7,946 nucleotides of DNA from Candidatus Omnitrophota bacterium (GCA_014728785.1 WJKZ01000074.1:1-7946), one strand, 5' to 3'; positions 1 through 6,888 are shown, counted from the first letter of the stretch. Translations and numbers: made by a program. Notes: a model not told the origin generated them from the letters alone.

Positions 1-534
1 GAAAACGTTACTGTTTATGAGCTTGACCCGGCAGGCCTTTCGGTCGCAGAAAAATATTTTTCTTATATTAAATGCGCTGAGGCCGAAAGTGTAAGGGTGG
101 AGACTGTAATTCGTGACGGGCGCGTCGGTTTAAGAGAAAGTAGAAGCGCTGCCTATGATTTGTTGATAATAGATGCTTTCAACAGTGATTCAATACCCGT
201 TCATCTATTAACCGTTGAGGCTTGCAAAGAATATTTAAGGGTTCTTAAACCCGGCGGATTGATTCTTTTTCATATCTCTAACGAAAAGATTAACCTTTTA
301 CCTGTTCTATATTCAGCCGCCCGCTTTCTGAATATCTATGCTTGTGACAAAGCTAATTACGGGAAAATTCCTCCTGAAGCTGATTTCAGTCACTGGATGG
401 TTTTGACACCGGATGAAGATTGCTGCAAAAAATTACTATACAAGCATCAATGGATAGACCAGGGAGATGATAAAAATTTAAGAATCACCCCCTGGAGAGA
501 TGACTATGTAAATATTATTCCGGTATTATTCTGA
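1..534 (+). CDS. Spermidine-synthase-like protein (SAM-methyltransferase fold), C-terminal part, 5' truncated
   Basis: The reading frame is open from base 1 to the TGA at 532-534, giving 177 visible residues; the start lies outside the window. A GTG at 97 is in frame but lies after the first conserved motif, so it is not the start. Visible motifs are YELDP (fragment residues 6-10), which matches the acidic cofactor-binding loop of the spermidine synthase fold, DGR (39-41), YDLLIIDAF (52-60) followed by a segment ending IPVHLL, and LKPGG plus a FHISN strand near residue 90. The DAF...IPVHLLT version is typical of the spermidine-synthase-like domain often fused behind membrane segments (fused MFS/spermidine synthase proteins). 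It lacks the D-x-x-D-P style motif of true aminopropyltransferases. The fold is clear from the sequence; actual polyamine synthesis is doubtful. A membrane N-terminus cannot be judged because it is missing. No convincing terminator follows. Confidence 0.8.
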   Translation, partial: ENVTVYELDPAGLSVAEKYFSYIKCAEAESVRVETVIRDGRVGLRESRSAAYDLLIIDAFNSDSIPVHLLTVEACKEYLRVLKPGGLILFHISNEKINLLPVLYSAARFLNIYACDKANYGKIPPEADFSHWMVLTPDEDCCKKLLYKHQWIDQGDDKNLRITPWRDDYVNIIPVLF

Positions 535-543
535 AGAGAGTCA

Positions 544-662
544 ACAGAAGACAGAGGGACGAGGGATGATAATGGCTCATTGCTCTTGGCTCATAGCTGC
601 TTGTCGCTTGAGACTTGTAGCCTGAAGGCCTGAAGCTTGAGGCTTGAAACCCGAAGCTCCCA
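544..662. repeat. Degenerate heptanucleotide tandem repeat
   Basis: Cutting the sequence every 7 nt from base 544 gives a run of related units: ACAGAAG, ACAGAGG, GACGAGG, GATGATA, then (after 3 nt) GCTCATT, GCTCTTG, GCTCATA, then (after 3 nt) GCTTGTC, GCTTGAG, ACTTGTA, GCCTGAA, then (after 1 nt) GCCTGAA, GCTTGAG, GCTTGAA, ACCCGAA and GCTCCCA. Two unit families are visible, a purine-rich ACAGARG type and a GCTTGAR type. Phase slips of 1 and 3 nt rule out coding. Heptamer tandem repeats are known between genes in other bacteria, for example the STRR sequences of heterocystous cyanobacteria, but the units here differ. The function is unknown. Confidence 0.65.
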
Positions 663-684
663 TATTTAATTCTATTTTTTTTAG

Positions 685-714
685 TTGACGGGACCGCTCA
701 GGATATGCTATCTT
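685..714 (+). promoter_or_regulatory. Sigma-70-type promoter for the coiled-coil protein gene
   Basis: TTGACG at 685-690 and TATCTT at 709-714 are separated by 18 nt. The stretch just upstream (661-684) is rich in A/T with an 8-T run, which could act as an UP element. Transcription would start near 720, leaving a leader of about 45 nt before the ATG at 765. This is a consensus match by eye only. Confidence 0.6.
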
Positions 715-764
715 TTATTCACTACCGAAGAGGAGACCCCGTTTAAAATTGAGGTAATTCGGAG

Positions 765-1964
765 ATGATAAGAAAATTTTACCTTTTCCCGGTAATTTTC
801 AGCGGTTTTATCTTTTTTTCTCTGCCTGTTTTCGGCCAGTATCAGATGTCTTATGAATATTTGTTGAATCTGGGCTTGCAGAATGTTTCTCAGGGCCAGA
901 TAGGGGAAGCGTTAAATTATCTTGAGAAGGCCAGGTTGATTTGTCCCCAAACTCCTGATGCCTACCGGCAGCTACAAATTCTTGAGCAGAAAATAACGCC
1001 TTATTTAAAAAGTGTTACAGCCAGGGAAGTTTCTTTGCCTTCAGCCGAAACTAATGAGTGTTGTCTCTGGAAAGATAGGGTCAGCAGGGAGCTTAACAGA
1101 GTCATAGTTCTGGAAGATATAAAGACCCGCCAGATGGGTAGCAAGGCGAATATGCTTATCTACCAAGAGGATTTTATTCTCGAAGGAATAAAAAGAGTCG
1201 CAGATAACCGCAGAAAAATGCAAGCAAAAATTCTTGCCCAGGAGATTTCACTTAAAAAAACCGGAGAATCTTTAAGACAGCAAAGAGAGGAAGAAAGGAG
1301 AACCAGTGATATACAGGCAGAGAAAGCCGGCATCGAAAAAGAATTTGCCGCGTTGAGTGAAAAATACAGAGAACAGGAGGCAATGATTAAGGATTTAGAG
1401 GCAAGGCTTAAGAAGGTGTTAAGCAAAGAGGAAGAGGAGAGCAGCCTTTCCGGGGTAAGCCGGGCCGATTTTACCGCCTTGAAGGAGGAAAACAGGATAC
1501 TTTCTACAGAAAATGATTTCCTTAGAGCAGAGCTTAAGCGGATATCTGAACGTTCCCGCAGGCAGGATGCTTTAATCGAAAGACTGGAAGAAAGGATTGA
1601 AGAATTAAGCCGTCAGACCCCCGAAGAAAAAGAGGCCCCAAGGAGTGAAATTATGAGCGGAGAACAGGATGATCGTTTAGCTTTACTTACCCGCAGGAAT
1701 ACAGAGTTATCGGCCGAAGTAAAAGAACTTGAATCCGAGTTAGAGGAGGTAAAAGGAGAGCTCAAAGAGGCAATAGACAGAGAAATCAAGCTGAGACCGA
1801 TTCTGTATAAATTAAAGAAGCAGCTCCAGGAAGGTTCCGCCAATCCCTATCAATTGCAGAGGTTAAAGGCCGAAAACGAAAACTTATCCAGGGAGAATAA
1901 GGTGTTAAAAGAGAGGCTAAAAGAAGCCTTAGCTACCCTGGAATCAACCGCCTCACAGGATTAA
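765..1964 (+). CDS. Exported TPR-like / coiled-coil protein of unknown function
   Basis: 399 residues. The N-terminus (MIRKF followed by a hydrophobic run to about residue 20, then PVFG) is a signal peptide with likely cleavage after G24, so the protein is probably periplasmic. Residues 30-65 (LGLQN..GQIGEALNYLEKARLICP) resemble one TPR helix pair. From about 145 to 395 the chain is highly charged and rich in E, K, R, L and Q, as in a long coiled coil, with a break near 283-300 (Pro, Gly, Ser). Residues 367-392 form a zipper-like heptad pattern: Leu at 367, 374 and 381 on one core position, Asn371, Asn378, Leu385 and Leu392 on the other. The ATG at 765 is supported by GAGGT at 751-755 (9 nt spacing) and by the signal peptide that follows. 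The gene has its own upstream promoter and is separated from the next gene by a further promoter region. I do not recognise a family. It could be an envelope scaffold or partner protein, but coiled coils attract false similarity and no function should be assigned. Confidence 0.8.
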   Translation: MIRKFYLFPVIFSGFIFFSLPVFGQYQMSYEYLLNLGLQNVSQGQIGEALNYLEKARLICPQTPDAYRQLQILEQKITPYLKSVTAREVSLPSAETNECCLWKDRVSRELNRVIVLEDIKTRQMGSKANMLIYQEDFILEGIKRVADNRRKMQAKILAQEISLKKTGESLRQQREEERRTSDIQAEKAGIEKEFAALSEKYREQEAMIKDLEARLKKVLSKEEEESSLSGVSRADFTALKEENRILSTENDFLRAELKRISERSRRQDALIERLEERIEELSRQTPEEKEAPRSEIMSGEQDDRLALLTRRNTELSAEVKELESELEEVKGELKEAIDREIKLRPILYKLKKQLQEGSANPYQLQRLKAENENLSRENKVLKERLKEALATLESTASQD

Positions 1965-1992
1965 ATCCCGCCCTAATTTATCAATATTTATC

Positions 1993-2060
1993 TTGTATAT
2001 ATAGTTTGGCTGATTTATAATACTTTCTATTATTGATACTTTCTGTTAGTGTAGTTTAAT
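1993..2060 (+). promoter_or_regulatory. Two overlapping promoter-like sequences before the transporter gene
   Basis: The first is TTGTAT (1993-1998), 17 nt, then a perfect TATAAT (2016-2021), predicting a start near 2028 and a leader of about 50 nt. The second is TTGATA (2033-2038), 16 nt, then TTTAAT (2055-2060), predicting a start near 2067 and a leader of only about 12 nt. The first is the stronger match. The region is very AT-rich, so one of the two may be chance. Confidence 0.5.
2020..2048. repeat. 13-bp direct repeat, 16-bp offset, between the promoter elements
   Basis: ATACTTTCTATTA at 2020-2032 recurs as ATACTTTCTGTTA at 2036-2048, with one mismatch. The offset of 16 bp is about one and a half helical turns. 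The first copy begins inside the -10 of the upstream promoter and the second overlaps the -35 of the downstream one, a position suited to a regulator binding site. It could also be chance or a local duplication in AT-rich DNA. Confidence 0.4.
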
Positions 2061-2078
2061 TTTTGCAAGTTTCTTAAT

Positions 2079-4436
2079 ATGTCCGGTTGGCCTCATACCT
2101 TTGCCCGCAAAATAATACATTTACGCATATATGTCATTATTTGCTTTTTAGCAATATCGGCCTTTTTTGTCAGTGTATTAAAAGACATTGAGGTTGAGAC
2201 CCGCCTCCAGGACTTTCTTCCCCAAAAACATCCTTTCCTCCAGGTTCAACACAAACTTACCGATGTTTTCGGAGGGCTTAGTCAGGTTTCCCTGGCTCTG
2301 GAGGTAAAAGAGGGTACTATATTCGATAAAGATTTTCTGGAGAAGGTTGTTTGTCTTACCGAAGACCTTTATCTTTTAGATAAAATAAATATTTCCCGCA
2401 TAAATTCCATTGCTTCCCGCCACACCAAACATGTTACTGTTACCGAAGAGGGGTTTTTTGTAGAGAGGCTCTTGCGTTATCCTCCGCGTAGCGAGGAGGA
2501 GATGAATGAATTCCGTCTGAAAGTAGTGGGTAACCCCAACGTTTACGGAAAATTAGTTTCTTCTGACCTAAAAAGCACACTTATCCAGGCTGATTTTGAA
2601 TCCGACGCCAGGACCAGTTATATCTTTGATTCCCTCATGAAGCTTAAAGAAAAATACGAGGGCGAAAATATCCGCATCTATATCGCCGGACGCAGCGTCC
2701 TGGAAGGATGGATTAATTTTTACCTCCCTAAGATGTTTAAAATACTTATTTTAAGCTTTGGCATAATTGCCGCAATCCTTTATATGACTTTCCGCTCTAA
2801 AAGAGGAGTATTCTTGCCGCTGCTTGATTCCTCTATGGCGACTTTGTGGGGTATGGGCACTATGAAACTCATAGGTTTAAGGCTCGATCCCTCTACCGTC
2901 TTAGTCCCTTTTATTGTTCTTTCTCTGGGTATAAGCCACTCAGTACATACGCTGAAACGATATTATGACGAGATGAGGAACCCCCGCGCCAAAAGTAAGC
3001 ATGCGGTGGTAAATGCTATGAGCCATCTGTTTTTACCCGGGGTTGCCTGCGTACTTACCGACGGTTTCGGCTTCCTTTCATTAATGCTTGTACCGCTATC
3101 TACGATCAAAAGCATGGCTCTGGCTTCCGGCCTCGGCATACTTGCCAATTTTTTTACTTCTTTTATGTTTACCCCCTGCATACTTTCTTTTATGCATAAG
3201 CCAAAGATTCTTGAAATAGAAAGAGAAGAGCAGCATAAATGGGTCGACAAGTGGCTGGCCAAACTAAGCATTTTTTCTCTTAATAAAAAAGCAGGTACCC
3301 TGGTCGTGAGCGTATTCGTCCTTTTGTGTTTATTTTCTTTCTGGGGGATAAAAAAGATAGTTATAGGCGATAATTCGGCCGGTTCAAGTTATCTTTATCA
3401 GAAGAGCCCTTACAATCAATCTGAGAGATTTATAAACAGCAACTTCGGAGGGACCAACTCTTATTATGTGCTGGTAGAATCCCCGGATTCCATATTTAAA
3501 GAAGAAAAACTTAAAGCAATGGATTCCTTTCAGAATCATATCCTCAGCGAAGTTCCTGGCGCCGGCTCTGCCACTTCGGTAGTCGATGCCATAAAGGCTT
3601 TAAATATGTTTATGTTTGGAGGAGAGAAAGAGTATTACCGTATACCCCCTAACGATAAAACGATAGCTCAATACTGGTTTCTGTATACCTTAAGCGGTTT
3701 CCCTTCCGACTACGACCACCTTATAAACCGGAGAGAAAATAAAGCCAATATTAAATTTGACTTTAAAGACCATACCTCCGATACTGTTACCAGGGCGGTA
3801 GAGGAAACAAAACAATTCTTAAAAGGGAAAACTTTTAAGGATTTAAAGTTCTCATACGCCGGTGGTGATATAGGCATAACTTATGCGGTAAATGATATTA
3901 TCGCAAAGACCATATTGCCCAATATACTTTTTATATCTTTTCTGATTTTTGTTTATGTAAGCTTTGTTTACCGTTCTTTTACAGCCGGGTGGGTGTTGTT
4001 ACTTCCCCTTATTTTGAGCAACTTAATAGTCTTTTCTCTTTTCGGCTGGTTACATACGTCTATAAACACAGAGACCCTGCCCCTTGCCGCCTTAAGCGAG
4101 GGCTTGGGGATAAATTTTGGTATTTACATCCTGGCACGTCTGCACGAGGAGATAAAGTCGAAAAAAAGGACCTACAGAAGTATTCTGTACCATACTTTGA
4201 CTACCAGCGGAAAGGCGGTTTTTTTCAGCGGTTTTATAGTTGCTCTGGGAATTTTGTCGTGGGTATTGTCTCCGATAAGGCTGCAGGCAAGATTAGGGAT
4301 TAATCTATGTGTAAGTCTTGTTTTAAACATGGTTATATCTTTAATCATGATTCCGGTATTAATCTGGTGGATAAAACCCGTATTTTTATTCGGGAAAATA
4401 CGCCAGCGACTGAAAAGGAGTAAAAAAGGTACATGA
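2079..4436 (+). CDS. RND superfamily exporter, MMPL/HAE3-like (COG1033 type)
   Basis: 785 residues with the two-fold repeated RND layout. TM1 is at about 15-34, followed by a periplasmic domain to about 215; TM2-TM6 lie between 219 and 370; a charged cytoplasmic loop covers 373-403. The second half has TM7 at 406-424, a periplasmic domain to about 610, and TM8-TM12 between 611 and 766. Length and layout fit the hydrophobe exporters of the MMPL family, which move lipids or hydrophobic compounds out of the inner membrane. The usual relay motif G-x-G-x-D is altered in both halves: LGISHSVH around 283-290 has Ser286 where Asp is expected, and GLGINFGIY around 675-683 has Asn679. Nearby acids that could substitute are D328 (TDGFGFLSL) and E673. 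ATG 2079 is the only plausible start because TAG at 2052-2054 closes the frame upstream. No Shine-Dalgarno sequence is visible. The stop overlaps an ATG (ATGA at 4433) and the next gene is a LolA-like partner. Substrate unknown. Confidence 0.9.
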   Translation: MSGWPHTFARKIIHLRIYVIICFLAISAFFVSVLKDIEVETRLQDFLPQKHPFLQVQHKLTDVFGGLSQVSLALEVKEGTIFDKDFLEKVVCLTEDLYLLDKINISRINSIASRHTKHVTVTEEGFFVERLLRYPPRSEEEMNEFRLKVVGNPNVYGKLVSSDLKSTLIQADFESDARTSYIFDSLMKLKEKYEGENIRIYIAGRSVLEGWINFYLPKMFKILILSFGIIAAILYMTFRSKRGVFLPLLDSSMATLWGMGTMKLIGLRLDPSTVLVPFIVLSLGISHSVHTLKRYYDEMRNPRAKSKHAVVNAMSHLFLPGVACVLTDGFGFLSLMLVPLSTIKSMALASGLGILANFFTSFMFTPCILSFMHKPKILEIEREEQHKWVDKWLAKLSIFSLNKKAGTLVVSVFVLLCLFSFWGIKKIVIGDNSAGSSYLYQKSPYNQSERFINSNFGGTNSYYVLVESPDSIFKEEKLKAMDSFQNHILSEVPGAGSATSVVDAIKALNMFMFGGEKEYYRIPPNDKTIAQYWFLYTLSGFPSDYDHLINRRENKANIKFDFKDHTSDTVTRAVEETKQFLKGKTFKDLKFSYAGGDIGITYAVNDIIAKTILPNILFISFLIFVYVSFVYRSFTAGWVLLLPLILSNLIVFSLFGWLHTSINTETLPLAALSEGLGINFGIYILARLHEEIKSKKRTYRSILYHTLTTSGKAVFFSGFIVALGILSWVLSPIRLQARLGINLCVSLVLNMVISLIMIPVLIWWIKPVFLFGKIRQRLKRSKKGT

Positions 4437-4462
4437 TTGGGATTAAGGGTATTGTTCAGGAG

Positions 4463-4470
4463 AAAGGAGG
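4463..4470 (+). promoter_or_regulatory. Shine-Dalgarno deciding the start of the LolA-like gene
   Basis: AAAGGAGG lies 7 nt before the ATG at 4478, near-ideal for ribosome binding. An in-frame ATG at 4433, overlapping the transporter stop as ATGA, has only an AAGGAG (4415-4420) 12 nt upstream and would add 15 residues before the signal peptide. The downstream start is therefore preferred. Confidence 0.8.
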
Positions 4471-4477
4471 GTTTGCA

Positions 4478-5356
4478 ATGGGCAAAATTGTACTAACTTT
4501 TATTTGCTTGCTTTTTGTATTTTCTGTTAGCGCTGAGGACTTAGGATACTACCGGGTTCATTCTTTAAAAGAAGGAATGAGTGCTGATGAAATCATGCAG
4601 ATTATGTATCACAACAAGTATTCTCTCTTCGCTCACGATTATTCTTCAACCAATGAAGTGCTGTATGTGGATTCCGGAGGTTTTACCCGCAAAAAATCTG
4701 CTACCCGTCAGCGTTTAATTAAAGGAGGAGAAGACGGTATTTCCTACAAAGACCTGGTGGAAGTTACTTACCCCACAAAAGTTAAAGGTCTTGCGATTTT
4801 GACCTGGACTTACGAGGACCCCGAGAAAGACCAGAATGTATGGTTATGGGTACCTTCCTTAAAGAAGGTCCGTAAAATCTCCGCTTCCCAGGATGATGAT
4901 GCTTTTATGGGTTCAGACCTTACAGTAGAAGAAGTTTCTACCCGCCGTTTTGAAGATGAAGAATATACTCTTTTAGGGGAGAAGAAGTTTGAAGGTTATG
5001 CTTTTGAGCACAACGGCGAGGTAAAATACAAAGGCAATGATTGTTTTGTCATCGAGTGTACCCCCCTAAAGCCTCATTGGTATTATGCCAAGAGGATTGT
5101 CTGGGTAGATAAGGAGACCGGCGGAGGTATATTTGAGGAGTATTACGATAAAAACGGCCAGCTTTTCAAAACTCTTTTCCGGGAATGGGTGTTTATGGAT
5201 GTCGAAGGTAAAAAGTACCCTACTCAATTAGCTTTGGAATGTAAGGATTTACGCACCGGGCACAGAACCGATATTTTTCTCGATAATATAGTATACGACC
5301 GGCAAATAAATGAGCAGGTCTTTACGGTAAAGTCTCTTATGAGGACGAAGTGGTAA
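4478..5356 (+). CDS. LolA-like periplasmic protein (outer membrane lipoprotein-sorting protein family, PF17131 type)
   Basis: 292 residues from the ATG with the strong Shine-Dalgarno. MGKIVLTFICLLFVFSVSA is a clear signal peptide (cleavage after A19), and no lipobox Cys follows, so a soluble periplasmic protein is expected. The mature chain shows features of the LolA-like family: GMSADEIMQIM near 33-43, YPTKVKGLAILTW at 98-110, VWLWVPSLKKVRKIS at 121-135, AFMGSDLTVEEV at 142-153, then alternating strands with IVWVDKETG and EYYDKNGQLFK (207-231) and a closing VFTVKSL. LolA-fold proteins form a half-barrel that shields lipid acyl chains while crossing the periplasm. This family is not the classical lipoprotein carrier LolA, and LolCDE is not next to it. 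Its place directly behind the RND exporter, 41 nt after its stop, and before an outer-membrane barrel suggests it carries the exporter's substrate. That role is inferred. Coding from 4433 instead would give 307 residues. Confidence 0.85.
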   Translation: MGKIVLTFICLLFVFSVSAEDLGYYRVHSLKEGMSADEIMQIMYHNKYSLFAHDYSSTNEVLYVDSGGFTRKKSATRQRLIKGGEDGISYKDLVEVTYPTKVKGLAILTWTYEDPEKDQNVWLWVPSLKKVRKISASQDDDAFMGSDLTVEEVSTRRFEDEEYTLLGEKKFEGYAFEHNGEVKYKGNDCFVIECTPLKPHWYYAKRIVWVDKETGGGIFEEYYDKNGQLFKTLFREWVFMDVEGKKYPTQLALECKDLRTGHRTDIFLDNIVYDRQINEQVFTVKSLMRTKW

Positions 5357-5371
5357 ATCTTTAAAGATTTA
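5354..5371. other. Perfect 18-bp palindrome at the end of the LolA-like gene
   Basis: TAAATCTTTAAAGATTTA equals its own reverse complement and begins with the TAA stop codon. It has no loop and no T-run typical of a terminator; it fits an operator half-site pair or a weak RNA fold better. It sits about 80 bp before the next gene. Chance is possible in AT-rich DNA. Confidence 0.45.
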
Positions 5372-5436
5372 TGATAAGTACCGGATATAACCTGAAAAAT
5401 AGCAAGAGAAGCAGTAATGGCTGTAAGGCTTGATGG

Positions 5437-5444
5437 AAAGGAGG
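5437..5444 (+). promoter_or_regulatory. Shine-Dalgarno of the outer-membrane barrel gene
   Basis: AAAGGAGG lies 7 nt before the ATG at 5452, the same motif and spacing as for the LolA-like gene. It fixes the start, which is also supported by the signal peptide. The rest of the 95-bp gap shows only a weak TATAAC (5386-5391) without a convincing -35, so I do not call a promoter here. Confidence 0.75.
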
Positions 5445-5451
5445 CAAGGAT

Positions 5452-6876
5452 ATGAACGATAAAGTATCAAAAACACTCTTTTTTCTCATTGCCGCCGTTT
5501 ATGCGGGAGTACTTTTCTCCTCTTCTGCGCAGGCGGCTTACTTAGGCGATAAAATAGAATACGCCGGTTACCTTGAAACAGAAGTGTGGATAAAGAACAA
5601 TAACGACAATGGCCATCAGTTTCTCACTTCTTTAAAAAACGAACTGGATTTAGGCATAGCTTACAAGTTGTCCGACAACTGGTCATTTTTCTTCCACCCG
5701 CGCTATTTTTATGATTACGCTTACAGTATAAGGGATGATTCATCTTTTGATGAGAACCAGGAAAAAATGGGCCACACCCAGAGAACAGAGTGGTTGAGAG
5801 ACTGCTATCTGGATTTTACTTCACCTCAGCTCGATATACGCCTGGGTAAACAGCAGGTTGCCTGGAGCCAGGCAGACGGCCTTCCTTTCATACTGGATAG
5901 AGTTATGCCCTTTAATCTTTCTTATTTTTGGCTGCCTGATTTTGCCGACATAAGGATACCCTTATGGATGGCAAAGGTTGAATATTCCCCCTGGCTTAAT
6001 TCTTCGATTCAGTTTCTGTTTATTCCCGACTTTGAAGCTTCCCGGTCCGCTCCGGCTAATTCTGCTTTTGCATTGAAGTCGGTTAACGCCTGGGATAACT
6101 TTAAAAAACTTAATGAAAGTATGGGAGGAACGGCTGAGGAGACTTTGTACAGGCCGCACCAGGATTTTGAAAACAGCCGCATTGGTCTAAGGTGGCGCTC
6201 CATGACCGGAGGTGTGGAGTATACCTTAAACTGGTTGTATGGACACACCCCCAGCGCCTACACCTATACCGATTCTTTTACGCCTGTTATTCCTACTACA
6301 CCTTTTGGTAATTATAAGGTATCCCGGCGCCACAAAGTTGTTCATGTTATAGGAGGCTCTTTTAATAAATCTTTCTTACAGCCCGGACCATTTGAAGGCT
6401 GGACTGTCCGGGGCGAGTTCGCATATATCCACGATGAACCCACTTACTACGGTACTGAAGGCAGCCGCAGGCTTACCGAATCTTGTGATAAATATAACTG
6501 GTTTATCGGCTTCGACAGATATTTCTTTACTAACTGGCTTTTTTCTACCCAGTTTGCCCAGATGATCAGCGCTGATGAGGAAAAGCAGGGTTACCATATT
6601 TTAAGCGGTTATACTTACGGAGTGATGGAAGACGTAGAAAACATCGCAACCGTTAAGATAGCCACTGATTTTATGCATGAAAGATTAAAACCGGAAGTTT
6701 TAGTTATATGGTCGGACGACAATGACGGAAGAATCGCTTTCAAGACACAATACGAAATAAATGAGAACTTATGGTTTACTCTGGGGTATTATCATTTCTG
6801 GGGTCCGGAGTACGGAAGCAACGGACAATTTAGAAATAACGACCATACATTTTGTGAAATAAAGTACACTTTTTAA
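5452..6876 (+). CDS. Outer-membrane beta-barrel protein, DUF1302-like
   Basis: 474 residues. A signal peptide spans residues 1-28, ending SSAQA, with cleavage before A29 or Y30. The mature chain alternates aromatic and polar residues as in transmembrane beta strands, and ends EIKYTF with a terminal Phe, the signal recognised by the BAM assembly machinery. Two segments match the conserved core of DUF1302-type proteins: LDIRLGKQQVAWSQADGLP with the following ILDRVMPFNLS (127-157) and DIRIPLWMAKVEY (166-178). No periplasmic plug or TonB box is visible. DUF1302 proteins are known neighbours of RND/MMPL exporters and of DUF1329 proteins, which themselves have a LolA-like fold. Here the barrel follows an exporter and a LolA-like protein, so it is likely the outer-membrane exit or insertion point for the same substrate. 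The function is inferred from family and context; a general porin role cannot be excluded. Confidence 0.85.
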   Translation: MNDKVSKTLFFLIAAVYAGVLFSSSAQAAYLGDKIEYAGYLETEVWIKNNNDNGHQFLTSLKNELDLGIAYKLSDNWSFFFHPRYFYDYAYSIRDDSSFDENQEKMGHTQRTEWLRDCYLDFTSPQLDIRLGKQQVAWSQADGLPFILDRVMPFNLSYFWLPDFADIRIPLWMAKVEYSPWLNSSIQFLFIPDFEASRSAPANSAFALKSVNAWDNFKKLNESMGGTAEETLYRPHQDFENSRIGLRWRSMTGGVEYTLNWLYGHTPSAYTYTDSFTPVIPTTPFGNYKVSRRHKVVHVIGGSFNKSFLQPGPFEGWTVRGEFAYIHDEPTYYGTEGSRRLTESCDKYNWFIGFDRYFFTNWLFSTQFAQMISADEEKQGYHILSGYTYGVMEDVENIATVKIATDFMHERLKPEVLVIWSDDNDGRIAFKTQYEINENLWFTLGYYHFWGPEYGSNGQFRNNDHTFCEIKYTF

Positions 6877-6888
6877 GCTGCTAAACCT

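Noticed and set aside
544..662. Heptamer array as a CRISPR or mobile element end
   Set aside because: Units are 7 nt without spacers, there is no transposase gene nearby and no terminal inverted repeat pair.
634..682. Possible terminator: AGCTT (634-638) pairing with AAGCT (654-658), followed by a T-run
   Set aside because: The stem is only 5 bp with a 15-nt loop and the T-run begins about a dozen bases later, so it does not fit an intrinsic terminator; the pairing follows from the repeat composition.
1041..1843. Several open frames on the - strand under the coiled-coil gene
   Set aside because: They are antisense to a gene with clear signal peptide and heptad pattern; their Ser/Leu-rich products are the usual reflection of Glu/Lys-rich coding DNA.
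2963..3271. 102-codon open frame on the - strand within the transporter gene
   Set aside because: Antisense to conserved transmembrane segments, with no supporting motif or ribosome site.
3989..4303. Open frame of 104 codons on the + strand inside the transporter gene
   Set aside because: It lies wholly within a conserved RND coding region in another frame; its product resembles no family and shows no ribosome site of note.
5386..5391. TATAAC as a possible -10 for the barrel gene
   Set aside because: No -35 at a suitable distance and no extended -10; too weak to call.
5962..6597. Open frames on the - strand under the barrel gene
   Set aside because: Overlapping one another and antisense to a well-supported outer-membrane protein; no recognisable product.
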